Assembly: GCA_014191195.1 (NCBI GenBank)
Contig: BJGZ01000004.1
Location: 1-64,000 of the forward strand
Reading direction: 5' to 3'
Source: Chlorobiota bacterium
GTDB taxonomy: Bacteria; Bacteroidota; Ignavibacteria; Kapaibacteriales; UBA961
DNA length: 64,000 bases
The notes beneath the pieces were generated by a model that did not search any database, had not been told where the DNA came from, and saw nothing but the letters and a program-made list of their open reading frames with translations. How positions within the stretch are numbered: the first letter of the stretch is position 1; the number at the start of each line of letters is the position of its first letter. The translations under genes were made by a program, and so were the position numbers. Of this stretch, positions 46,501 through 56,100 are shown piece by piece.

Positions 46501-47042
46501 ATAATCATTTATATCAAGTATGTACATTTTTCCCAGGTGGTGGATCATTATCAGCAGTATATGTTATCAAAATTGATAAAAATACCTTAAAAGAAGTTGA
46601 TAGATTAGAACTATTAAGTAATAGCGGATTAATTAATGCTCGTGGCGTTGAATTTGACCCCTCAGACAAAAATTTATGGGTAAGTTCTTATGATGGGGCT
46701 ATCTATAAAGTAGCTGGTTTTGAAACAAAATCAGTGTCTGTTGATGACGATAATATTTTAACTACGATGAACCAAGAATATGCAACAGAGCTTTATCCAA
46801 ATCCAGCTTCAGAAAGTTGTTTCTTTAGTTTTATTATGCCAACAGATAATGATTATGCTCAAGTAGATATCTATGATTTATTAGGCAAAAAGTCGCTTTC
46901 CATTTTTAAAGGATATGTAGAACCTAATTCTCAGAAGAATATTAATTTCTCTGTGAAAGATATCAATCCTGGAGTGTATTCAGTTATTATCCGTTCTAAA
47001 GATGGTTCTCATAAGGCCATGCGCAGACTAATTGTTCAATAA
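43587..47042 (+). CDS. Secreted Asp-box beta-propeller protein with T9SS sorting domain
   Basis: A secreted protein of 1151 residues. The signal peptide MKSSFYFIFCLLAVSFLSNP leads to a large propeller region (about 60-720) with roughly a dozen Asp-box units of the form S-x-D-x-G-x-x-W, such as RTTNAGENW, RSVDEGKTW, RSSDAGQTW, KSTDSGKEW and KSTDLGASW; this architecture resembles VPS10/sortilin and BNR sialidase propellers, without a visible catalytic set. An Ig-like domain follows (VNPIGGENYLSGSNERISW to about 810), then a second NHL-like propeller (about 815-1060), and a C-terminal T9SS type A domain beginning ELYPNPASESCFF and ending in RRLIVQ. Binding or structural function at the cell surface is likely. 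ATG 43587 fits the signal peptide. Confidence 0.87.
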   Translation: MKSSFYFIFCLLAVSFLSNPLLSSREKEREGSPFDRWKAFHNQRAFPFGEIPTDAMKKAHGKVQRMIEQKGGAQVLSKQPQWELMGPKNVGGRIRSIALHPTKPDWVYIGAANGGIWRTTNAGENWEPLMDFENSSSMGQVEIDHQNPSIIYAATGEDRGGSYGYPGSGIYRSVDEGKTWAIIGLSNVGSFNAFKVHPLNSSLLFAGGANANPGFYRSVNGGANWQRTFLYSVSDISINPKNQDEVFLASPGNGIFRSSDAGQTWTDCNVMQPADYGYVKIDQSISNPSILYALIEGSADKLGYIYKSTDSGKEWIIIHETDVTFFNGQGSYDIYISIHPTNPDIVLAGGIDVYRTSDGGKKWENQTRVYTGGDNHPDQHCAVFLPSNPDIVYAGNDGGMMKSEDAGLTFTPINSQLAITQYHAFAIDQSQSKMSYGGAQDNGTTSILSETYGDIVGGDGGFTLVDQVNPNTVYATTQNGNMYKVQVNTRQVSGITTGIPTSDEGLFISPISMDPQDTKTIYHGRHTVYQSTNQGAKWIAISPKFTNRVSYIGVSPLRPEYIAAGTEKGDVFITADMGEKWVNVTQNGLPTRYITDIEFSRLSENTLYVTLSGSYTSHVYKSTDLGASWKNISEPLPDISANAIALYPENENILFVGTDIGVFGTYNGGETWFPFGIGFPNTSVLDMGIYEGRGAATDPISLRVATHGRAIWEVSIPEDIVQTAEIVNPIGGENYLSGSNERISWYGFTPPVKVEYSINNGETWNIIADKTNGNDVRWNIPSRFTYTGRIRISSIGDPSQSRITRTFTISELRKGSLTQASAVAHLPYGLCYDGKDGLWTTSFNDNYLYKLNSKSLVIEKKMQISQGDSLFADFTMDRSRYVFYIHKLNSTQGDGGKILEVDTTGKILRSFTTPAKKYGLGLELVDGKLIATERDGSRLMYIINLETGLTETTSPNPFQLTYGPRCLAYDGDNHLYQVCTFFPGGGSLSAVYVIKIDKNTLKEVDRLELLSNSGLINARGVEFDPSDKNLWVSSYDGAIYKVAGFETKSVSVDDDNILTTMNQEYATELYPNPASESCFFSFIMPTDNDYAQVDIYDLLGKKSLSIFKGYVEPNSQKNINFSVKDINPGVYSVIIRSKDGSHKAMRRLIVQ

Positions 47043-47078
47043 TAGAATATTATGTACAGTTAAAAAGCCCAAAATTGA

Positions 47079-47121
47079 AATGCCCCCAAAAAGTTAGACA
47101 CTTTTGGGGGCATTTTTTTTC
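47079..47121 (+). terminator. Strong Rho-independent terminator of the propeller gene
   Basis: AATGCCCCCAAAAAG (47079-47093) pairs with CTTTTGGGGGCATT (47101-47114) around a seven-base loop, followed by eight T. It is the longest stem in the window. Confidence 0.95.
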
Positions 47122-47254
47122 TATCATTTACAGTAGAATGTGAACGATCTTCAACATCTATCATATAATGATGAAGTGTCGTAAAGTAAAAAAATAATAT
47201 TAACAAATCAGATTATATAGGTAGGCCTTGAAATCTTGTAAAAAACAGATATTC

Positions 47255-48157
47255 TTAGATATTTTTATAGATAGATTTTAACACTTTATATGTTTGAACA
47301 TGAGCTTGTACGCTATGATCAATTGGTTTACTATAACCGCCACCTAAAGCTAGTGACAATGGAATACCTTTTGCATAACATGCTTCAAATACCATTCTAT
47401 CCCTTTCGGCTAAACCATTCATTGTTAATGAAATTCTTCCTAATGAATCGGTATGTAATGGGTCGCTTCCACCTAAATAGAAGACGATATCAGGCTTAAA
47501 ATCGAAAATCTTCGGTAAGTATTTTGATAAAATATCAAGATATTCTTCATCTTCTGTATTGTCTTCTAAATCAATATCAATAGTAGAGGGTACTTTGTGA
47601 AAAGGATAATTTTTTTTACCATGCATACTAAATATAAAAACCTGCGGTAAATCCCCTAAAATGGCAGAATTCCCATTGCCCTGATGAACATCAACATCAA
47701 TAATTGCTGCCCTTGAAATATGATGATGAGATAATAATTGCATGATAGATACTGCAATATCATTAAAAACACAGAATCCCTCTCCAGCATCATATAAAGC
47801 ATGATGAGTTCCACCTGCTAAATTACCTGATACTCCTACATCTAATGCTGTCTGTGATGCTGCAACTGCCCCACCTACTGTTGCTAAAGAGCGTGTAACC
47901 AATGCTTGAGTTAAAGGGAATCCAATTCTTCTTACGATTTTTGGATCTAATGTAAGTGAACAAACTGCATCAACATACTGTTTATCATGGGTTGTATACA
48001 GTAATTCTTGAGGAAAAATAGGGGATTGTACTAATTCAGAAAGCTGAAGTGTTCCACTTAAAAGTAATTCATCTCTAATCATTCGATATTTGGACATCGG
48101 AAATTTATGTCCATCAGGCAAAGGAATCGTATAAGTATCTGAATAATAAACTATCAT
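47255..48157 (-). CDS. Histone-deacetylase-family zinc hydrolase
   Basis: A 300-residue bacterial member of the HDAC/acetoin-utilisation (AcuC) and acetylpolyamine amidohydrolase superfamily. Zinc ligands lie in IIDVDVHQGNGN (Asp and His) and LGGSDPLHTDSLG; the His pair of the charge relay is in GGTHHALYD, and the catalytic loop Gly-rich segment is SLALGGGYSK. The usual active-site Tyr position reads GGGYSK. Substrate in bacteria is generally unknown: acetyl-lysine, acetylpolyamine or another amide. It follows the fused E1 gene after a terminator. Confidence 0.88.
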   Translation of the reverse strand: MIVYYSDTYTIPLPDGHKFPMSKYRMIRDELLLSGTLQLSELVQSPIFPQELLYTTHDKQYVDAVCSLTLDPKIVRRIGFPLTQALVTRSLATVGGAVAASQTALDVGVSGNLAGGTHHALYDAGEGFCVFNDIAVSIMQLLSHHHISRAAIIDVDVHQGNGNSAILGDLPQVFIFSMHGKKNYPFHKVPSTIDIDLEDNTEDEEYLDILSKYLPKIFDFKPDIVFYLGGSDPLHTDSLGRISLTMNGLAERDRMVFEACYAKGIPLSLALGGGYSKPIDHSVQAHVQTYKVLKSIYKNI

Positions 48158-48166
48158 ATATTACAT

Positions 48167-48193
48167 AAAAAAGGGCTTACATTGTAAGCCCTT
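48167..48193 (-). terminator. Rho-independent terminator of the fused E1 gene
   Basis: On the minus strand AAGGGCTTAC pairs perfectly with GTAAGCCCTT (48184-48193 and 48171-48180 in plus coordinates) with a three-base loop and a following T run. It lies four bases after the E1 stop. Confidence 0.88.
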
Positions 48194-48196
48194 AGT

Positions 48197-50659
48197 TCAA
48201 AAATAAATAGGGAATTGTTGAGGTGATGCTTCATTCATCATAGAATACACTTTTTCGAATACATGCTCTGCCTCTGCCTTAGACCAATAATTTCCATCAG
48301 TTCCATATGCTGGCCTATGTGCATTTGAAGTTAATGTCTCTGGTTTACTATCTAGATATTTATAACCATCCTGTAATTCAATAACTTGTTGCATCATATA
48401 TGAAGTAGTACCGCCTGGAACATCTTCATCAAAAAATAGAATACGATTTGTCTTTTTTAAGGATTCCCCGATGATACCATATCTATCAAAGGGCAATAAT
48501 GTTTGTACATCAATAATTTCTACAGAAATACCAATATGTTGTAGTTGTTCAGCAGCTTCCATAGCTATACGACAACATGCCCCATAGGTAACAAGCGTAA
48601 GGTCATTTCCTTTTCTTAGCACTTCAGGAACACCTAAAGGAACAGTATATTCGCCCATATTTGATGGCAAACTTTCTTTAAGCCTATATCCATTAAGCAC
48701 TTCCACAATTAAGCCAGGTTCATCAGATTGTAATAATGTAGTGTACATTCCAGCTGCTTGTGTCATATTTCTTGGTACACAAACATAAATTCCACGAACT
48801 AAGTGAATAATACCAGCCATTGGGCTGCCACTATGCCAAATTCCCTCTAAACGATGTCCTCTTGTTCTTATAATTGCAGGAGCTTTTTGTCCTCCTTTTG
48901 TTCGCCATTGAACAGTAGCCAAATCATCGCTCATCAATTGCAAAGCATAAAGGATATAATCTAAATATTGAATTTCTAGAATTGGCCTTAGGCCGCGCAT
49001 TGCTAAGCCGATGCCTTGTCCTAAAATGGTAGCTTCACGTATTCCAGTATCAGAAACTCTCAGTTTCCCATATTTGGCTTGCAAACCTGAAAATCCTTGA
49101 TTTACATCACCTAAATGTCCTACATCTTCACCAAAAGCAATGATTTTTGGATCTTTGCTAAAATGGAAATCAAAACAAGCATTCATGATTTCCGAACCAT
49201 TTACAGATAGAGAATCTTCTGAATAAACAGCTTGAATATGTGGAACTTGTAATGCCGAAAGAGAACTTTCACTATGTAAATAACTTGAATATCTATCTAT
49301 TTGTAAAAGATCACAAGACTTTTTCCAATTGATTAAAGCACTTCTCATTTCTGCTGGAAGATTTCTTGAAGCATATAGCACTTTATGAATACAACTAAAA
49401 ATATCTCTTCGGAATGGTTCACGAATAGCAAGTAACTGAGAATTAAGAGCTAATAATTCTTGAGAAAGAGTGATATCATTACATTGAGTAGCAATAGATT
49501 CAATAATCATAGAAACCTGCTGAATATCAAGTTTTATTGGGTCTTGATATTCTTTCCATGCTTCATCTTTCCATCGTTTGACACGTATTATAGCTTGTTT
49601 TTCTATTTCTTCTGTTTGTTCAAGAGTGATAATAGATTGATTGATCAACCATTGCTTCATTCTGGATATTCCATCAAAATCCTGTTCCCATTGCAAGCGT
49701 TCTTTGGATTTATATCGTTCATGGCTACCAGAGGTAGAATGTCCTTGTGGCTGGGTAACTTCAATTACATGAATCAATTGCGGAATATGCTCAGTTCTTG
49801 CAGTATACGCTGCTTTTTGATAGGTTTCAATCAATGCAGGATAATCCCAAGCTTTAACTGTATGGATATCAAATCCATCTTTAGAGCCATTCTCTCTTTG
49901 AAATCCCGATAATAAAGTACCTACATTTGACTTAGTCATTTGCAGTTCATTTGGTACCGATATTCCATAACCATCATCCCAAATAGAAATAATTGCTGGA
50001 GCATGTAATACTCCAATTGCATTTACTGATTCCCAAAACATACCTTCAGCTGCGCTGGCATTACCAATTGTACCCCATGCTATTTCATTGCCATTCCTGC
50101 TAAAATCAGTAAGGTTTTGTAATTCTTCTAATTCTCTATACAGTGTAGAAGCATACGCTAAACCAACCAATCTGGGCATTTGTGAGCCAGTTGGAGAAAT
50201 ATCTGCCGAGGAATTATATTGTTCGGTTAATGATTTCCAAGAGCCATCTGGATGAAGAGATCTTGTTCCAAAATGACCATTCATAGAGCGTCCCGCAGAA
50301 GAAGGTTCTGCTTGAACATCAGGATGAGCATATAATTGTGCAAAAAACTCTTTGATTGACGATGCACCTTTACTGAACATAAAGGTTTGATCACGATAAT
50401 AGCCAGATCTAAAATCTCCTTTTTGGAAAGCCCTTGCCCATGCTAATTGAGGTATTTCTTTTCCGTCTCCAAAAATGCCGAATTTAGCTTTGCCTGAAAG
50501 AACTTCTTTTCTGCCCAGTATGCTGGCTTGTCTACTTTCTACAGCCAGTACAAAATCCTTTATGATTTCTTCAGCAGAAAAAGGTATGGAAGATATATCT
50601 TGTTGATTCTTATTACTTGATTTTTTGGTGACAGATGTATTGCTTATACGAGATTTCAT
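48197..50659 (-). CDS. Fused alpha-beta E1 component of a 2-oxoacid dehydrogenase complex
   Basis: An 820-residue protein joining both E1 chains that decarboxylate a 2-oxoacid with thiamine diphosphate and acetylate lipoyl-E2. The alpha half (about 30-420) has MNGHFGTRS, the TPP-binding GTIGNASAAEGMFWESVNAIG with IWDDGYGISVP, and the phosphorylation-loop-like GHSTSGSHERYKSKERL. The beta half (about 475-815) starts EIMNACFDFHF and has FGEDVGHLGDVNQGF, EIQYLDYILYALQ and the final DEDVPGGTTSYMMQ. Branched-chain 2-oxoacids are the likeliest substrate, as in other Bacteroidota fusions, but pyruvate cannot be excluded. E2 and E3 are not in the window. It has an exact promoter and terminator of its own. 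Confidence 0.9.
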   Translation of the reverse strand: MKSRISNTSVTKKSSNKNQQDISSIPFSAEEIIKDFVLAVESRQASILGRKEVLSGKAKFGIFGDGKEIPQLAWARAFQKGDFRSGYYRDQTFMFSKGASSIKEFFAQLYAHPDVQAEPSSAGRSMNGHFGTRSLHPDGSWKSLTEQYNSSADISPTGSQMPRLVGLAYASTLYRELEELQNLTDFSRNGNEIAWGTIGNASAAEGMFWESVNAIGVLHAPAIISIWDDGYGISVPNELQMTKSNVGTLLSGFQRENGSKDGFDIHTVKAWDYPALIETYQKAAYTARTEHIPQLIHVIEVTQPQGHSTSGSHERYKSKERLQWEQDFDGISRMKQWLINQSIITLEQTEEIEKQAIIRVKRWKDEAWKEYQDPIKLDIQQVSMIIESIATQCNDITLSQELLALNSQLLAIREPFRRDIFSCIHKVLYASRNLPAEMRSALINWKKSCDLLQIDRYSSYLHSESSLSALQVPHIQAVYSEDSLSVNGSEIMNACFDFHFSKDPKIIAFGEDVGHLGDVNQGFSGLQAKYGKLRVSDTGIREATILGQGIGLAMRGLRPILEIQYLDYILYALQLMSDDLATVQWRTKGGQKAPAIIRTRGHRLEGIWHSGSPMAGIIHLVRGIYVCVPRNMTQAAGMYTTLLQSDEPGLIVEVLNGYRLKESLPSNMGEYTVPLGVPEVLRKGNDLTLVTYGACCRIAMEAAEQLQHIGISVEIIDVQTLLPFDRYGIIGESLKKTNRILFFDEDVPGGTTSYMMQQVIELQDGYKYLDSKPETLTSNAHRPAYGTDGNYWSKAEAEHVFEKVYSMMNEASPQQFPIYF

Positions 50660-50717
50660 GAGAATATTCTTTGATAATATTAGCTTAAAAGCTAAAGAAA
50701 TAGTTCTTAACTGAGTG

Positions 50718-50749
50718 CAAAAATAACTCCAAACCTAACCAATACCAAA
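50718..50749 (-). promoter_or_regulatory. Promoter of the fused E1 gene, Bacteroidota-type
   Basis: On the minus strand TTTG (50749-50746), exactly 20 bases, then TATTTTTG (50725-50718). The start codon at 50659 leaves a leader of about 50 bases. Confidence 0.75.
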
Positions 50750-50903
50750 ATGCCAATAAATCTTATTTATTTGATAAAATGACTTATGGTTTACCAATAA
50801 ATATACGCATCATAATTATAGTTACGATATATATATATATCAATCATTTAGTAGTAAAATATAATTTCCAACTTAGGAATAAAAGCATAATGATCTAAAA
50901 AAG

Positions 50904-50935
50904 TTTGCTTAGAAAAACATGAAGCACTATCTTTG
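50904..50935 (+). promoter_or_regulatory. tRNA-Leu promoter, Bacteroidota-type
   Basis: TTTG (50904-50907), exactly 20 bases, then TATCTTTG (50928-50935), 15 bases before the mature tRNA 5' end. This is the clearest -33/-7 pair with a stable RNA product. Confidence 0.8.
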
Positions 50936-50950
50936 CTTTCCCTTATAACT

Positions 50951-51034
50951 GCGGAAGTGGCGAAACTGGCAGACGCACCATCTTGAGGGGGTGGCGCCTT
51001 AATTGGTGTACGGGTTCAAGTCCCGTCTTCCGCA
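50951..51034 (+). tRNA. tRNA-Leu (anticodon GAG)
   Basis: The acceptor stem GCGGAAG (50951-50957) pairs with CTTCCGC (51027-51033), with discriminator A51034. The D-arm contains GGCGAAACTGGCAGACGC. The anticodon stem CCATC/GGTGG closes a loop TTGAGGG, giving anticodon GAG for CUC and CUU codons. A long variable arm (CGCC/GGTG) marks a class II tRNA, and the T-arm is ACGGG-TTCAAGT-CCCGT. The CCA end is not encoded: the bases after the discriminator are CAA. Confidence 0.97.
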
Positions 51035-51036
51035 CA

Positions 51037-51066
51037 AAAGCTTAAGTTTTACTTAAGCTTTTTTTT
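51037..51066. terminator. Bidirectional terminator between tRNA-Leu and ftsX
   Basis: AAAGCTTAAGT (51037-51047) pairs with ACTTAAGCTTT (51051-51061) over a three-base loop, with a T run on the plus side to 51066 and A residues on the other. It ends the tRNA transcript three bases after the mature end and also overlaps the ftsX stop region. Confidence 0.85.
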
Positions 51067-51922
51067 ATGTATCCCTTGTAACTGTTAAAGCTGTCATAGA
51101 AGAAACAGCTATACTTAACAGTAACATTATCCCAATCGACATTAATATCCAGTTAAAAGGTATTTCCCATATCCAAACATGCTGAACAAATAAACTTTTT
51201 GTTATTAAAAATGCACTAATACCTCCAATAGTGATTCCTAAAAGTATAGATGCTATAGAAAAAATGACATGTGGCACAGCAATAAAAGTTCTAGAGGCAC
51301 CTAATGTTCTTAGTACAAACCACACTGCTGGACTTTGTAATATCTCTGCTCTAAACACATAAGAAAGAATACCTAAAAATAATAGAAAGATACTTATTGA
51401 TCCTGCAAATGCAAGAGTTAATAGGAGAGTATGTCTAGCAAATAAAGATTCGGCAGCTTTGCTATTAAATACAGTTTGATCTACTATGTGTTTTTTACTG
51501 ATATCTTGCAAAAACACTGTTATATATTCAAATGTACAGTATTCAGGTTTTAAAGTACAGGAAATTGACCAATTAAAAGGATTATCAGGAAGTAATTTGA
51601 ATGTTGAACTTTGCATCTGCTTCTCAAATTCTAATGCTGCTAATGTTGGGGAAATCACATACACTTGATCTATTTGAGCATATGACGATAATGAAGAAGC
51701 AAAAGAAAAAATCCTTGAACTATCAGCATTTTGTTTAAGGAGGATTGTAATTTCTAATGATGAAGCAAGCCTATTTTGTTCTTTAATAAGCCCAAAATAT
51801 GAAATGGCAATACCTAGAGTACATATGGTAAGGACACAGCAAATAAGAGTTATACGAAAAAAAGGGAAAGGCCTTCTTCTGATTAACACACCTGCACGAT
51901 GAAAATAATAGCCATAATTCAT
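51065..51922 (-). CDS. ftsX: FtsX-like cell division permease subunit
   Basis: A 285-residue protein of the FtsX family: a short cytoplasmic start with a basic run (RRRPFPFFR), helix 1 (about 22-44), a periplasmic domain of about 110 residues (LASSLEITILLKQNADSS onward), then three more helices (about 165-190, 210-235, 255-275). FtsX pairs with the ATPase FtsE to switch on peptidoglycan hydrolases at the septum. ftsE is not adjacent. It follows the asparaginase gene by 27 bases and probably shares its transcript. Confidence 0.86.
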   Translation of the reverse strand: MNYGYYFHRAGVLIRRRPFPFFRITLICCVLTICTLGIAISYFGLIKEQNRLASSLEITILLKQNADSSRIFSFASSLSSYAQIDQVYVISPTLAALEFEKQMQSSTFKLLPDNPFNWSISCTLKPEYCTFEYITVFLQDISKKHIVDQTVFNSKAAESLFARHTLLLTLAFAGSISIFLLFLGILSYVFRAEILQSPAVWFVLRTLGASRTFIAVPHVIFSIASILLGITIGGISAFLITKSLFVQHVWIWEIPFNWILMSIGIMLLLSIAVSSMTALTVTRDT

Positions 51923-51949
51923 GTAAATATTCCTACTTTCTTTGTATCA

Positions 51950-52927
51950 TTATGCCCATTCAAATGATTGTTTCATTTCTTCGATGGTATAATCTGAACC
52001 AATTGCTGCAATTAATTTGATTCTTGCTTTTTGTCCATTCAAATAATCAGCAAAAATTATTCCCGAATCATATAAATGTTTGCCAGCCCCTTCATAAGCA
52101 TAAATATGTTCAATTCTTCCAACTGGACATCTAGACACTAAAACAACAGGAATATTTGATGAAACTGCATTTTTTAGGGCATAAAAAACAGGTGGTGGAA
52201 CATTCCCAACACCAAAAGCTTCTATTACAAAACCTTCGGCTCCATTTTGAAGGGCATAACGAATTAATGAGTCGTCCATTCCAGCATAACATTTTAATAA
52301 AGGTACATTATGTGGAATTCTCTTGATTGGAAAAATCTCCCTTCTTACAGGTTTCCTGTACATTTGAACAGTACCATTTGATATGCGTCCTATGGGGCCA
52401 AAATCGAAACTACCAAAAGTATGTAATTGATTGGTATCTGTTTTTGTTGCTTCTGATGCAGCATTTATGCTATCTGATAAACAAAGCAAAACCCCATAAT
52501 CATTACATTCATCACTAATTGCTATCTGAAGTGCATCTCTTAGATTTCTTGGTCCATCCCAATCTGGTTCACTGGAATTTCTCATGGCTCCTACTATTAA
52601 AACAGGTTTTGTCGTATTAAGGAAGCAATCGAGAAAAAAAGCAGTTTCTTCTAAAGTATCAGTTCCATGAGTAATGATGATTCCATCGATATGTTCTTGA
52701 TCTACAGTATATTGAACACGTTGAGCAAGATCAAACATGATATCTGGAGTTATGTGTGGTCCGGGATAATGCCCATATTCTATAGTTTCTATAGTAGCAA
52801 TACTGTGTAAGTCTGGAATAGCCTCAAGAATTTGATTAGCAGAAAGGCTTGGTACTATGCCGCCAAAGCCTTTATCGATACTCATTGAAATTGTTCCGCC
52901 TGTAAAAAAAATTGCAATAGTTTTCAT
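51950..52927 (-). CDS. L-asparaginase
   Basis: A 325-residue asparaginase/glutaminase-family amidohydrolase that turns asparagine into aspartate and ammonia. The first catalytic Thr is in IFFTGGTISMSI near the N-terminus, and the second motif THGTDTLEETAFFL carries the Thr-Asp pair; both signatures are intact. No signal peptide is present, which favours the cytosolic (type I) form. A TATTTTTG element upstream (52981-52974, minus strand) may be its -7 box, with no matching -33. Confidence 0.93.
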   Translation of the reverse strand: MKTIAIFFTGGTISMSIDKGFGGIVPSLSANQILEAIPDLHSIATIETIEYGHYPGPHITPDIMFDLAQRVQYTVDQEHIDGIIITHGTDTLEETAFFLDCFLNTTKPVLIVGAMRNSSEPDWDGPRNLRDALQIAISDECNDYGVLLCLSDSINAASEATKTDTNQLHTFGSFDFGPIGRISNGTVQMYRKPVRREIFPIKRIPHNVPLLKCYAGMDDSLIRYALQNGAEGFVIEAFGVGNVPPPVFYALKNAVSSNIPVVLVSRCPVGRIEHIYAYEGAGKHLYDSGIIFADYLNGQKARIKLIAAIGSDYTIEEMKQSFEWA

Positions 52928-53184
52928 TGATTCTGAGTATCTCTGTTATATAATAAATGTAAAATTCTACATGCAAAAATACAAATCCACTGTGAATACA
53001 TACATTCTAAAAATCTTAGTTTATTTAATGGTAAATTTCTGTATTTTTCTAATAGGAAAAGGGTATTCAAAAGATTGAAACTTTCAGTATTCTTTTAGTG
53101 TCTTTACTAAATCAGATTGTTCTTGGAACATTCCTATATAGTCAATGGTTATATTTTAAAAGTCATTCTCTCCCTATACTCTAT

Positions 53185-56100
53185 ATGATAAGAAATAGTA
53201 TTTCTCGCTCTTTACCAGCTTTCTTCTTGATACTAATAAGTGCCCTTTTTAGTATTATATATGATGCTTCAGCTCAAACAGAAGAAAAAGACTCTCGTGG
53301 GAAAGACTTTTGGTTTACTTTTATACCAAATCTGCATGTTAATAGGCCTCAAACTGATTCTTTATATATTTTTATTTCAGCTACTGAAGCAACAAATGGA
53401 ACTATATCTTATAGAGGAAGGACAGGAAATTGGAATACAGTTCAATTTTCTATAACAGATCCCTCAACTATCTATCAATTACCTTTGTTCTGGCAAAATT
53501 GGGAATTACAGGGACAATACCTTTCTCCCGGCTATCAAACCAGTGGAAATAATCAAGCAGAAATTCCCGCTAATAATTCATTCCATATCATTGCAGATAG
53601 AGAAGTAAGTGTATATGCATTAAATCAGGCTTCTACAACAAGCGATGCATTTATCGTATTACCAACTGATGCCTTAGGTAAAGATCATTATGTTCTGGCT
53701 TATAATTCTGATGCTAATAATAATAATGGTGGTAATACACCATCGGAATTTGCAGTTGTTGCAACAGAAAATAATACTCAAATATCGATATTACCTAGTA
53801 TTCAAACCTCTAGAAGCAATTCCAAAAATCCAATAAGTGTGATACTCAGTCAAGGGCAGTCCTATTTAGTTCAATCTAGCTTGCTTGCTACCGTTAGTGG
53901 TGGTTATGGAGATTTGACTGGTTCTAGAGTACAAGCAGATAAACCTATTGCATTATTTGCTGGACATCAAAGAGCAACTATTCCTGTTAAAACTTCAGAT
54001 TTAAGGTCAAGAGATCATATCGTAGAACAAATACCAAGTGTTGAATCATGGGGAAGAACAGCTTTAGTTGTTCCATATCCTCAACCAAATGGCTCTACAT
54101 TAACTGCTCAAGATTTGTATCGTGTTATTGCAGCCTATGATAGTACCGATATTATCATAAATGGAAAAAAGGCGACAACATTGAATTCAGGTGGCATGTA
54201 TGAATCTGTTCTCGTTTCATCTCAATCTATTACATCAAATAAAGCCATACTTGTTGCTCAATACAAAAAAACATCAGGTACAAATACGACTAATTTTGCT
54301 TTAGGTGATCCATTTATGATGTTAGTGCCTCCAAGTGAACAATATCAAAAATTTTATAGATTTATTAATGTTCAGGCAGTTAATTATTCTAATGGTTTTG
54401 AAGAACTTAGGGGTTATTCTGACCAATGGATAACCGTCATCATGCCTAATACTGCCATAGATAAAACTCTCTTAGATAATAAACAAGTTTCCTCTTATGT
54501 GGGAATCAATATTATTCCGATTAATGGCACAAAATATTCATATACATGGGTTCCGGTACAAGACGGAAATCATACAGTAGAGTCTTCTGAACCTGTAGGA
54601 ATTTTTGTTTATGGATATGGTTCAGCTAATTCTTATGGATATGTTGGTGGAATGAGTTTTAGAAGCTTTGATTTTAATCCACCCCAAATTACGGGTAAAT
54701 CAGAATGTAAAGGCTTTATTGGAGCTGTATTTGATACTGTTGCTGGTGATACTAGAATTGTATCCGTTTCTATTCCTAAAGATTCACTTATTAATTGTAT
54801 AGCCCAAGATATACCACAATTTTCTGAACCTCAGGATTCTGTACAATATACTTTTACATTAATAAATCCTTATCTGGATGGAAGTGCGCGGATTATTGCC
54901 ATAGATTCAGTTGATCAAAAAACAGAAAAAAAGATAGTAATCAAAGGATTTACCGTATCTACAAAAATTGTAGATGTTACTAATATTCCAGAGAAATTGA
55001 ATTGGAGTTTACCTGTTGGTAGAAAACAATGTTATTCTATAGAACTAGAAAATTATGGATCACAAGATCAAACGATTAATCCAATTATGAGTAATAATAC
55101 ATTGAATTATTATTCTTTTTCTGGAAGTTTCCCTTTGACATTAAAACCTGGTCAAAAATCAAATTTTACTGTATGCTTTGAATCAAAAGATCAAGTAAAC
55201 AGATTGGATACAATGTATTTATCTAATTCTTGCATTAATCGACCCTTAATAGAATTCACTATTAGAACATATGATGATAAATATGATCCAGTTATCGTGT
55301 CAGAATCTGATTCTTGTAATAGTTGCTTTCTTCTAAGTATTACAGATTCTACTGTGAATGATGGAGGCTTACTGAGCGTTAGCCAAATAGAGGCCCAAAA
55401 TATACAATGGAATATTCCAGCTAATATCTCACCATTATATAGAGTACTAACAGCATGTATTGTAGATCCATTTAAAGATGCAGTCTATGCAATTCAAGCG
55501 GTTGATAATAATGGAAATTCCACAATATTTAGAGATACTATCCCAGGATTTACTCTTCAAATATCAGCAATGAAAAATCCTGAAAAGTTAAAGGGATTAC
55601 CTATTGGGATAAATTATTGCGATTCTGTATCTATAAAAAACAATGGAAATTTTATACAAACTATAGAATATTCGCAGTTTAAAAAGAATGTTCAATTTAG
55701 TGTGCCCATATCACAGTTTCCTATTGTGTTAAATCCAAAAGATCAAAAATCTATTGTCTTTTGCTATAATCCAATTAAAGTAGCAGATACCTTGCAATAT
55801 GAAAAGGATACTGATACCTTGTTTTTTGGCAGAGATTGTGTATCCTTGCCATTACCATTTGAAGGCTTTGCAATCGATGATAATCATCTAACAAAAGCCA
55901 AATGCTCGGTTGATATTATTATTGGCATTGTTAAAATTCCACAACCTGGATTATCAGATATTATTGTTTTTCCAAATCCAATTTCTGTGCAAAATAATGC
56001 AGCAACATTGCAATTTACTCTAGGTTCGATGCAAGATATTTCCTTAGATATATTCTCTCCATTAACAATGCATAAGGTTCATATGTATGATGGAGTTCGA

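Noticed and set aside
50826-50842. TA dinucleotide run in the E1/tRNA spacer
   Set aside because: It is a short simple repeat in an AT-rich spacer and does not fit an origin or attachment site.
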